DNA from: Chloroflexota bacterium
Lineage (GTDB): Bacteria > Chloroflexota > Ktedonobacteria > Ktedonobacterales > Ktedonobacteraceae
NCBI GenBank assembly: GCA_902812455.1
Contig: CADDZH010000159.1
Location: 1 to 7,809, forward strand
DNA: 7,809 nucleotides
Direction of reading: 5' to 3'
Shown here: in pieces, positions 1 to 5,222 of the stretch
Layout: the number at the start of each line of letters is the position of its first letter
How positions within the stretch are numbered: position 1 is the first letter of the stretch
Translations under genes and position numbers: made by a program
Notes under the pieces: generated by a model
What the model was told of the DNA's origin: nothing
The model's input: only the letters and a program-made list of their open reading frames with translations
Database searches by the model: none

Positions 1-1117
1 CTTCAGCTTCTGCCAGGCCACGTGCCCTGCTCGCTTCTGCATCGCCCAGCCCCTTGGCCCTGGCGGCGTCCGCCTGTCCTTGCGCTTCAAGGATGAGCCG
101 CTGGCGCTCGGCATCCGCGACGGTCTCAATGCGGCGTCTCTCTGCCTCGGCTGCTTTCTGCACTGTGGCTTGCAGCTCCAATTCGCGCCGCTGGATCTCG
201 GCCTCCTGCACCTTGATCTGGGCCATCTTCTCTACTTCGGTGACCTTGACGGCCTCCGCAACTACCTGCTGCTGCGTAACATTGGCCTGGATATCATAGG
301 CCTTGTCGGCTGTCGCCTGCTGCTTCTTTACCTCTGCTTCAAACGATGCTTTCTTCAGTGACAGGTTGCGCTGCGACTCGGCCTGCAGCGCTAGCGACTC
401 GGTTTCAGCCTTGACACGCTCTTGATCGGCTGCCGATTTAGCAACGGCTGCTTCGCGAGCTGCATTGGCCTGCTGGATCTGCGTATCGCGCTGGGCCAGA
501 GCAGCGGCGATGTCGGCCTGCTTGCGAATCTCCACGATCTGTGGCCGCCCCATATTGGTAATGTAATCGTTTTTGTCGCGTACGTCTTTGATGGTAAAAG
601 AAATTACTTCCAGACCCATTTTTTCCATGTCGGGCGTGACGGTTTTGAGCATCTTGGCGCCAACATTTTCCGGGTCTTTCACCAGGTCTTCGACGGTCAA
701 CTGACCAACGATGCCGCGCAGGTGTCCTTCCATAACCAGGCGAATGAGATTCTCTTCTTCTTGCCGGGTTTTGCTCAGGAACTGCTCTGCGGCAGTTTTA
801 ATGCTCTCTTCGTCGGAGCGTACTTTGATCTGGGTCACTGCTTCCACGTTGACGGCAACGCCCTGTGTCGTATATAAGTCTTGCGATGGGGCGACATCAA
901 ACGACATCAATTCGAGCGAGAACTCCTGCGCTCGTTGAAGCAGTGGCACTACCAGTGACGAGCCGCCGGTAACAACTCTTGTCCCACCCAGCCCATAGAC
1001 GATGAGCGCCTGGTTGGGGCCAACCTTGCGCAATAAACGCCCCGCCGACTGCAAAAGAATGAAGACGACGATAACCAGTACGACAATCCCAATGATAATG
1101 AGTGTGAGCGGATTCAT
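1..1117 (-). CDS. floT: FloT-type flotillin (SPFH/band 7 protein), C-terminus beyond the window
   Basis: Flotillins are membrane scaffold proteins that oligomerise in ordered membrane patches and influence protease and signalling complexes. Read on the minus strand, the window gives 372 residues open to the edge. Residues 4-23 form an N-terminal membrane anchor. The SPFH domain (about 30-190) has the hallmark stretches MEGHLRGIVGQLTVEDLV (129-146), MGLEVISFTIKDVRDKNDYI (167-186) and NMGRPQI (188-194). A long Ala/Glu/Lys/Gln coiled coil from about 195 onward ends in the EA-rich repeats typical of the family. Full-length relatives are roughly 450-530 residues, so about a fifth to a quarter is missing at the left edge. 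The ATG at 1117 follows AAAGGAG, which overlaps the stop of the upstream NfeD gene, so the two are probably translationally coupled. The match to the Bacillus FloT/YuaG type is from memory of the family and is strong. The symbol is assigned by similarity. Confidence 0.95.
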   Translation of the reverse strand, partial: MNPLTLIIIGIVVLVIVVFILLQSAGRLLRKVGPNQALIVYGLGGTRVVTGGSSLVVPLLQRAQEFSLELMSFDVAPSQDLYTTQGVAVNVEAVTQIKVRSDEESIKTAAEQFLSKTRQEEENLIRLVMEGHLRGIVGQLTVEDLVKDPENVGAKMLKTVTPDMEKMGLEVISFTIKDVRDKNDYITNMGRPQIVEIRKQADIAAALAQRDTQIQQANAAREAAVAKSAADQERVKAETESLALQAESQRNLSLKKASFEAEVKKQQATADKAYDIQANVTQQQVVAEAVKVTEVEKMAQIKVQEAEIQRRELELQATVQKAAEAERRRIETVADAERQRLILEAQGQADAARAKGLGDAEASRARGLAEAE

Positions 1118-1123
1118 GGCACC

Positions 1124-1975
1124 TTACTCCTTTTGTACGTCTTTGCGTATGACTAATCCTATGTCTGCCGGGCCTGCCTCTTCGAGAAGCGCCCGCAGCC
1201 GGGCCAGTTGCTCTTCATTCGCTGCTGGCGCTGGCGTTGGAGCTTCTCCCGGTTCCTCCTGGTTGATGAAGTGTTCCCAGGTATCCACTTCTGCAATTCC
1301 ATGCTGGTAGTTTAGGACAACCACCTCCTCGCCGCGTTCAATGCGCCTGCCATCGATACTACGTGCAGCAATACTTTTGCGCATCCCGCCAGGAGAGGTA
1401 TACAGAATTTCTCCAATGCTGTTTTCCTGGATGGGAATGCTTACTTTTCCTAATAAGCCTGCGCGATCTGCGACATCTTGTATGGTGCTGGCCTCTCCTG
1501 CCACAAAGATGCGGCTGAGGAAGAGCACTAAAGCAGCCGAGATGAGCACTCCACATATTGCTGCTAATACCAGCGTGAGAGGCAGCGCTACATTGGCCGC
1601 ATTGTGAAAGACGTAGCCGAAGAAACCAAATCCAAGCAGGAAGAGCATGATGGATGTGGGATTCACGAACGACAGCAGCGATGAAGCTATTCCGGAATGG
1701 CCTGCAGGTTGCTGGTGGCCTGTGGTAGTATGCCCGCTTGCGTTTCCCGGCATGGGATGAGCTGGAACATGGGTGAGGTTGGCATGGGTGCTATGCCCTG
1801 CGTGAAATGCGGAGTGATGCGAAAACTCGTGACCACCCACATGACTCATATGCCCTATATGGCCTGTATGGCTGTGCCCCAGGTTTCCGAGCAAGGCTGT
1901 TCCCACGAAGAAGAGGAATCCGCATAGGAAACAGGCTATGAATACAAGCGAGAGCGGATCGGTTGCAATGAGCAT
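1124..1975 (-). CDS. nfeD: NfeD-like membrane protein with a histidine-rich insert, flotillin partner
   Basis: This 283-residue protein is a probable partner of the flotillin encoded six bases downstream; NfeD/flotillin pairing is well known (for example YuaF-FloT in Bacillus). A hydrophobic segment at about 8-30 is followed by a Gly/His-rich stretch (34-93, 16 His). Two more membrane segments lie at about 107-125 and 130-154. A soluble C-terminal region (about 168-245) with the pattern AGLLGKVSIPI...GEILY...SIAARSIDG...VVVLNY...AEV fits the NfeD OB-fold. The tail (about 246-283) is acidic and charged, with a short predicted helix. No ClpP-like protease domain is present, so this is the short NfeD class. 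The reading frame extends upstream to 2101. I place the start at 1975 because GGGAG lies 7 bases before that ATG and the extra 42 residues look like untranslated leader. The His-rich stretch is unusual and could bind metal, but that is inference. Confidence 0.88.
   Translation of the reverse strand: MLIATDPLSLVFIACFLCGFLFFVGTALLGNLGHSHTGHIGHMSHVGGHEFSHHSAFHAGHSTHANLTHVPAHPMPGNASGHTTTGHQQPAGHSGIASSLLSFVNPTSIMLFLLGFGFFGYVFHNAANVALPLTLVLAAICGVLISAALVLFLSRIFVAGEASTIQDVADRAGLLGKVSIPIQENSIGEILYTSPGGMRKSIAARSIDGRRIERGEEVVVLNYQHGIAEVDTWEHFINQEEPGEAPTPAPAANEEQLARLRALLEEAGPADIGLVIRKDVQKE
1697..1876 (-). other. Histidine-rich segment within the NfeD-like protein
   Basis: Residues 34-93 of the NfeD-like protein hold 16 histidines, mostly spaced every 3-5 residues and often preceded by Gly (GH, TGH, IGH, GGH, AGH, SGH), with almost no acidic or basic residues. 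The segment sits between the first hydrophobic stretch and the next membrane pair, so it forms a loop at the membrane surface. Such His/Gly loops are common in zinc, nickel, cobalt or copper handling proteins. I know of no such loop as a standard part of NfeD proteins. Which side of the membrane it faces cannot be decided from sequence alone. Confidence 0.85.
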
Positions 1976-2160
1976 TGCTAAGCTCCCTTTCTGTCTATTG
2001 CGCTGGCATATTTTTCTCGCACGTGACAAGACCCTACAAGAACGGCTCTCCCAAAAGTGGGAGCGAAAAGGGCCAGGGCGATGGTGGCCAGTGGCGAGCA
2101 TCGGCCCTCCCTCAACAATTTGACATGTATATCAACGTAATTATGCGTTCGGCCTCCAAC
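1976..2160 (-). other. Intergenic leader between the XRE regulator and nfeD
   Basis: This 185-bp gap lies between two minus-strand genes. It contains GGGAG (1983-1987), the ribosome binding site that decides the nfeD start at 1975. It also holds a short perfect hairpin, CTCCCA-AAAG-TGGGAG (2048-2063). The hairpin has no following T-run in the minus direction, so it does not look like an intrinsic terminator for the regulator gene. I see no convincing -35/-10 pair on the minus strand. Read-through from the regulator promoter or a weak non-consensus promoter are both possible. Confidence 0.5.
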
Positions 2161-2649
2161 TTAGCGGACAACCTGTTCATCGCCTGGAAGAAGAGCGTGA
2201 ACAATAGTTTCCAGTTGTTCTGCTGAAAGGGATAATAATCGTTCAAACAGCCCAAGATAGCGCCGGGGATCCTCAACGGAGGATAGACGGCGAAAAAAAT
2301 GATAGATTTCTGGCTCGTTATGCCATTCTTCCGCGCTGGCAGCTAACCATGTAGCAAGACGATCTGTGGCGTCTTCTATATCGGTTATGAGATCGGTGCT
2401 GTAGTCCGGGGGGTCGCTGACAAGGTATCCTGGATGTACTTTGAAGAATTCGGCTAAGAGGCTGCGAGTAGCTGCCGTCAGGTGGACTCGTTTACCACGT
2501 TCTAGCTGCGAGAGATATGCCTGGCTCAAGCTGGCATGGAGTTCTTCTTGCATGGCTTTGACGACTTCCATCTGGGTCATAGGCCGGTTTAAGCCGCGCA
2601 ATTCACCCTCAACAGCCCGTAGATGTTTGAGTTTCTCTGCCAGGTTCAT
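2161..2649 (-). CDS. XRE-family helix-turn-helix transcriptional regulator
   Basis: This small 162-residue cytoplasmic DNA-binding protein has a Cro/CI-type helix-turn-helix at about residues 5-75. The second helix is around TQMEVVKAMQ (25-34), and the recognition helix with its canonical ending is SQAYLSQLERGKR (42-54). The segment AEFFKVHPGYLVSDPPDY (66-83) is the usual end of this domain type. The C-terminal part (about 84-160) is helical and acidic with no recognised ligand or peptidase motif, so the signal it senses is unknown. The ATG at 2649 has AAGGAT 7 bases upstream. The gene lies upstream of and in the same orientation as the nfeD-flotillin pair, and divergent from the HAD hydrolase gene. 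A near-consensus promoter overlapping an inverted repeat directly upstream suggests it represses itself. Control of the neighbours is possible but inferred. Confidence 0.88.
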   Translation of the reverse strand: MNLAEKLKHLRAVEGELRGLNRPMTQMEVVKAMQEELHASLSQAYLSQLERGKRVHLTAATRSLLAEFFKVHPGYLVSDPPDYSTDLITDIEDATDRLATWLAASAEEWHNEPEIYHFFRRLSSVEDPRRYLGLFERLLSLSAEQLETIVHALLPGDEQVVR

Positions 2650-2688
2650 AGCATCTATCCTTACATTCTATTGTATGCATAGCTATTT

Positions 2689-2705
2689 GCTATATCAAAT
2701 ATAGC
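2689..2705. promoter_or_regulatory. Candidate operator: perfect 17-bp inverted repeat
   Basis: GCTATAT-CAA-ATATAGC has two perfect 7-base arms around a 3-base centre. It fully contains the -10 hexamer of the regulator promoter, the classic position for a repressor site. Size and symmetry fit an XRE-family dimer. Two shorter self-complementary octamers lie just beside it, TATGCATA (2674-2681) and ATAGCTAT (2679-2686), giving a second possible contact site. Binding is inferred. Confidence 0.55.
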
Positions 2706-2726
2706 TTATTGTTATCCTCTTGTCAA
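2698..2726 (-). promoter_or_regulatory. Sigma-70-type promoter of the XRE regulator
   Basis: On the minus strand TTGACA (2721-2726) is followed by exactly 17 bases and then TATATT (2698-2703), very close to the housekeeping consensus. Transcription would begin near 2690, leaving a leader of about 40 bases before the ATG at 2649. It is the best promoter in the window. Confidence 0.8.
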
Positions 2727-2740
2727 GGGCTGTTCATGAC

Positions 2741-2769
2741 TTGTATGCGCTGTGTTATTATGCCATAAT
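2741..2769 (+). promoter_or_regulatory. Probable promoter of the HAD hydrolase gene
   Basis: TTGTAT (2741-2746), 17 bases, then CATAAT (2764-2769) is a fair -35/-10 pair, giving a very short leader to the ATG at 2790. An alternative -10, TATTAT (2756-2761), lies a few bases upstream but with a poorer -35. The -10 area is itself a perfect 13-bp inverted repeat, ATTATG-C-CATAAT (2757-2769), which could be an operator. Confidence 0.45.
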
Positions 2770-2789
2770 CTTTGGGCAGGAGGTTTTCT

Positions 2790-3464
2790 ATGCCATATAT
2801 CTGTGTCTTCGATGTGAACGAAACATTGCTTGATTTACGCGCGCTCGATCCCCTGTTTGAGCAGGCCTTTGGTGATGCGGCTGTCCGGCAGGCCTGGTTT
2901 GCGCAATTGCTTCAGAGCGCCTTCGTCTCCACCATTACTGGCGATTACCACGACTTTGGGACGATAGGGGCGACTGCCTTAGAGATGATCGCTTCCCGTC
3001 GAGGTGTGGCGCTCTCCCCCGAGGGGCGAGCCAATATTCTTGCCGGCATGCGACGCTTACCGCCCCATGCCGATGTGCGCGAGGGCCTTGAGCGCCTGAA
3101 GCAGGCAGGGTTGCGCCTGGTGACGCTGACAAATTCGACCGGAGAAGTGGCTCATGCCCAGATCACAAATGCAGGCTTGAGCGATTACTTTGAACACATT
3201 TTTTCTGCGGATACGGCTAGGCGCCTGAAACCTGCCCCGGAACCCTACCGGATGGTGGCTGAGCGCCTGGGAGTCAGTCCAGGCCAGCTCAGACTTATCG
3301 CCGCTCATGCCTGGGATGTTGCCGGAGCCCTCAGTGCGGGATGTGCGGCTGCATTCGTGAGCAGGCCAGGTATGGTGCTCGATCCGCTCTTCCCGCGCCC
3401 GGACATTGTTGGCGCTGACCTGCGCGAAGTAGCCGATCGCATTCTTGCACAAGAAGGCGTGTAG
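2790..3464 (+). CDS. HAD-superfamily hydrolase, 2-haloacid dehalogenase type II-like
   Basis: This 224-residue cytosolic hydrolase has the four HAD motifs. Motif I is FDVNETLLD (7-15) with nucleophile Asp8. Motif II is VTLTNS (111-116) with Ser116. The motif III Lys147 lies in RRLKPAPEPY. Motif IV is AAHAWDVAGALSAG (171-184) with Asp176. A helical cap lies between motifs I and II. Length and motif IV wording fit type II (L-2-haloacid) dehalogenases, which release halide through an aspartyl ester. By my alignment, however, the Arg that binds substrate carboxylate and halide in characterised dehalogenases is Ser47 here (FVSTITGDYHDF). The FDVNETL subgroup may therefore act on another substrate, such as a phosphate ester. 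ATG 2790 is chosen over the in-frame TTG at 2772 because AGGAGG (2778-2783) lies six bases before it. The gene is divergent from the XRE regulator and convergent with the next gene. Confidence 0.88.
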   Translation: MPYICVFDVNETLLDLRALDPLFEQAFGDAAVRQAWFAQLLQSAFVSTITGDYHDFGTIGATALEMIASRRGVALSPEGRANILAGMRRLPPHADVREGLERLKQAGLRLVTLTNSTGEVAHAQITNAGLSDYFEHIFSADTARRLKPAPEPYRMVAERLGVSPGQLRLIAAHAWDVAGALSAGCAAAFVSRPGMVLDPLFPRPDIVGADLREVADRILAQEGV

Positions 3465-3471
3465 GCCGCTG

Positions 3472-4899
3472 CTAAGCAAAGGCGTCATTCGCCAGGCTAT
3501 CCAGCGCCCTGGCCGCCTGCCCGGCATGCTCTGCTGCTCCTAAAATAGCTCGCACCTCACGAGAGAGGGGCAGTGGAACCTCGTAGCCCGCTGTATACCC
3601 CTTCCACCTGTGAGCCGTGAGCAGGCCAGGAACGGCTGTGAGCGGGTTGGGGTCATTCGAAACCACCCAGAAGGCATCCTTGTGTACCAGCACCGGCATC
3701 GTGCCCTGCCGTACCAGGTTGACTAGGTGGCCGAACAGGGCGGCCCGGCTGCCACCAACAATCTGCACCCACCAATCCGGTCGAGCCAGCCCTCCTTTCG
3801 CCCGCTCCCTGGCCAGCATGGTTACGCCGAGTTCAGCGAGCTGCTTGATGGTATGAGCGGCGTTGGCGCGTCCCTGGCTATGCCGGTAGCGCTGCGGCTG
3901 CGTGTGCAAGCGCTCGGCGACCTGCCATAGGGTGGTGGCCCATCGCTTAAGCAACGCCTGCGACTCCTGCCAGTAGTAACCCTCCTGCACCTGCACCTGA
4001 TAGCCGATGGTCTGGCAGCACCTGACCTCAGGTGTACTCATCCGCTCACCAGCCAGGCAACTGGGGAGCCCCTTGCCGTCGAAGACAGAGCCAGCCGGGT
4101 CAGCCTTGACGCGCCAGATACCCGGATGGATGCCATCACAGGCCCGTCCATGTGAGGAATACTGCGCTGTTCCTGTTCCGAGTTGAACAGAAAGGCAGGC
4201 CTCGAGGCAGAGGGAGAGGTGGCTGTATTTATGCAGGTAACGCTGGTATTGTTCTCTGCGCGTCAGGGGACGCATCCAGGCCAGCTCATGTGCACCTTCT
4301 ATCGCCGGAACCGTTATGCCATCGCTGTTGCCAGGCAAGGGACGCCAATCCGGCGGCGAGGAGTGCAGCCACGAGCCGGATGGCGCCAGAGCAAGGTCAG
4401 TGAGCAACTGATGAGCAACCAGTTCAGGAGCATCAACTAAAGGTCGCGCTAGCAACTGCTCCAGATACGTGACCGTGGCCAGCAGGCTTCTGGCATCAGC
4501 AAGCTCCCAGTCCCACCCGGCATATTCTGGGAAGGCCAGGGCTATGCGGCGCGCTTCCTGCCTGCTGTTACTTGGCCAGAACAAAGCCGAGATGGGGCAT
4601 GCTGGCTCGCGTGGATCAGGGTGGACGACCACATGCCAGTGACTGCCCGCCTGCTCAAGCCAGGCGCAAGTAGCCCGCCGTGAGAGGGTGGTGTCGGGCA
4701 TCACCCAGGCTTCGGAAAGCCCCGTCTCCCAGAGCTGCTCAAGCAGCCCGCTTAGCTTGCCCATATCCAGTGGCAGCAGGAGCGAACGCAACGTGCGCTT
4801 GCCCTGGACGACATCGACCAGGAGAAGCTCCGTGTCTGTGAGGACTCCTATTGCTCTATGCTGGCTTATAGAGGAGGTTGTGTGTATCTGATCGATCAT
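3472..4899 (-). CDS. Tap-like protein with a DNA-polymerase-like C-terminal region, function unknown
   Basis: This 475-residue soluble protein has no signal peptide or membrane segment. From memory, its C-terminal half follows the order of conserved blocks in the Streptomyces telomere-associated protein Tap: PGIWRVKAD (259-267), STPEV (288-292) then GYQVQVQEGYYW (299-310), KQLAELGVTMLARERAKGG (352-370), LARPDWWVQIVGGSRAALFG (371-390), and MPVLVHKDAFWVVSNDPNPL (401-420). The last block, with Asp408, recalls the palm motif C of protein-primed family B polymerases. The N-terminal part (about 15-170) may be a degenerate RNase H/exonuclease-like fold. It lacks the N-terminal helix-turn-helix of Streptomyces Tap and is shorter. 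An in-frame stop at 4933-4935 makes ATG 4899 the first start, though its ribosome binding site is poor. It ends seven bases from the convergent HAD gene. No terminal-protein gene is adjacent. The gene is clearly coding; homology is moderately sure and the role unknown. Confidence 0.7.
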   Translation of the reverse strand: MIDQIHTTSSISQHRAIGVLTDTELLLVDVVQGKRTLRSLLLPLDMGKLSGLLEQLWETGLSEAWVMPDTTLSRRATCAWLEQAGSHWHVVVHPDPREPACPISALFWPSNSRQEARRIALAFPEYAGWDWELADARSLLATVTYLEQLLARPLVDAPELVAHQLLTDLALAPSGSWLHSSPPDWRPLPGNSDGITVPAIEGAHELAWMRPLTRREQYQRYLHKYSHLSLCLEACLSVQLGTGTAQYSSHGRACDGIHPGIWRVKADPAGSVFDGKGLPSCLAGERMSTPEVRCCQTIGYQVQVQEGYYWQESQALLKRWATTLWQVAERLHTQPQRYRHSQGRANAAHTIKQLAELGVTMLARERAKGGLARPDWWVQIVGGSRAALFGHLVNLVRQGTMPVLVHKDAFWVVSNDPNPLTAVPGLLTAHRWKGYTAGYEVPLPLSREVRAILGAAEHAGQAARALDSLANDAFA

Positions 4900-4968
4900 G
4901 CGCTCAGTCGATTCCGGTAAATGCAGGATGGGTTATCGCTGCTTTAGAGACCTATTCTCACCGGAGCA

Positions 4969-5043
4969 GGCAAAAATGGCAACCAGGTAAGACGGCATTT
5001 TACGCTTTTTGCCAAAATGGACCTGCCTATGCGAAATGGTTGC
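4969..5043. repeat. Cluster of nested inverted repeats upstream of the Tap-like gene
   Basis: GGCAAAAA (4969-4976) is exactly complementary to TTTTTGCC (5006-5013). CATTTT (4996-5001) pairs with AAAATG (5014-5019). GCAACC (4979-4984) pairs with GGTTGC (5038-5043). The element AAAATGG or GAAATGG appears three times (4973-4979, 5014-5020, 5034-5039 with one change). The arms compete, so alternative structures or several protein sites are possible. The arms are short, so chance cannot be excluded. Confidence 0.4.
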
Positions 5044-5078
5044 GAAGTGATGGGAAGTGAAATATCACCTGCTTCAGG

Positions 5079-5107
5079 CTGATTTTTCTAGGAGATCCTG
5101 TTAAAAT
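5079..5107 (+). promoter_or_regulatory. ftsH: Possible ftsH promoter
   Basis: TAAAAT (5102-5107) is a good -10 element. The hexamer 17 bases upstream, CTGATT (5079-5084), matches the -35 consensus poorly, so an activator or another sigma factor may be needed. Transcription would start near 5114, giving a leader of about 110 bases that includes the hairpin at 5166-5198. Confidence 0.35.
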
Positions 5108-5108
5108 C
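5081..5108. repeat. 28-bp interrupted palindrome over the ftsH -10 element
   Basis: GATTTT-TCT-AGGA-GA-TCCT-GTT-AAAATC is symmetric about 5094/5095. The outer 6-base arms (5081-5086 with 5103-5108) and inner 4-base arms (5090-5093 with 5096-5099) are both perfect and share one centre, so 10 of 14 positions are paired. The outer right arm covers the candidate -10. This is the layout of a dimeric regulator site. No regulator can be named. Confidence 0.45.
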
Positions 5109-5165
5109 TTCTAAAGAGAAAAGGCTAACTCATTCAAGCAATGGATTGTGGAGCTTCTCGTCACC

Positions 5166-5198
5166 CGGATCTGAAGCAGACCAGCGGCTCCAGATCCG
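5166..5198 (+). repeat. Stem-loop in the ftsH leader
   Basis: CGGATCTG (5166-5173) and CAGATCCG (5191-5198) form a perfect 8-bp stem around a 17-base loop. Inside the loop AGC (5175-5177) can pair with GCT (5187-5189) across a mismatch. It ends 11 bases before the ftsH ribosome binding site and has no T-run, so it is more likely an RNA leader structure than a terminator. Confidence 0.45.
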
Positions 5199-5222
5199 CT
5201 CAAAAAACTGGGAGACCGTACA

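Larger units (their letters stand above)
4900..5222. other. 323-bp gene-free divergent region rich in dyad symmetry
   Basis: This region separates the minus-strand Tap-like gene from plus-strand ftsH. I see no credible gene in it. It holds a cluster of inverted and repeated AAAATGG/GGCAAAAA elements (4969-5043), a 28-bp interrupted palindrome at the probable ftsH promoter (5081-5108), a leader hairpin (5166-5198) and the ftsH ribosome binding site GGGAG (5210-5214, 8 bases before the ATG). A clear minus-strand promoter for the Tap-like gene was not found. Confidence 0.6.

Noticed and set aside
54..938. Several plus-strand open frames in the first kilobase
   Set aside because: They lie opposite the flotillin gene, whose minus-strand frame is continuous and has unmistakable SPFH motifs; the plus frames read as low-information Cys/Leu/Ser-rich translations.
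1985..2040. Possible minus-strand promoter for nfeD (TTGTAG with an AT-rich stretch 18 bases later)
   Set aside because: The -10 match is poor and the spacing is not optimal, so it is not reported as a feature.
2048..2063. Hairpin as an intrinsic terminator of the XRE gene
   Set aside because: The stem is only 6 bp and no T-run follows in the minus direction; read-through into nfeD cannot be excluded.
1976..2101. N-terminal extension of the NfeD-like protein up to 2101
   Set aside because: The extra 42 residues are basic and not membrane-like, and a good ribosome binding site supports the ATG at 1975 directly before the hydrophobic segment.
3057..3527. Minus-strand open frame across the HAD gene end
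   Set aside because: It overlaps two well-supported genes and its translation has no recognisable features.
4878..5060. Small plus-strand open frame between the Tap-like gene and ftsH
   Set aside because: It overlaps the Tap-like gene start, lacks a convincing ribosome binding site and shows no protein-like pattern; the region looks regulatory.
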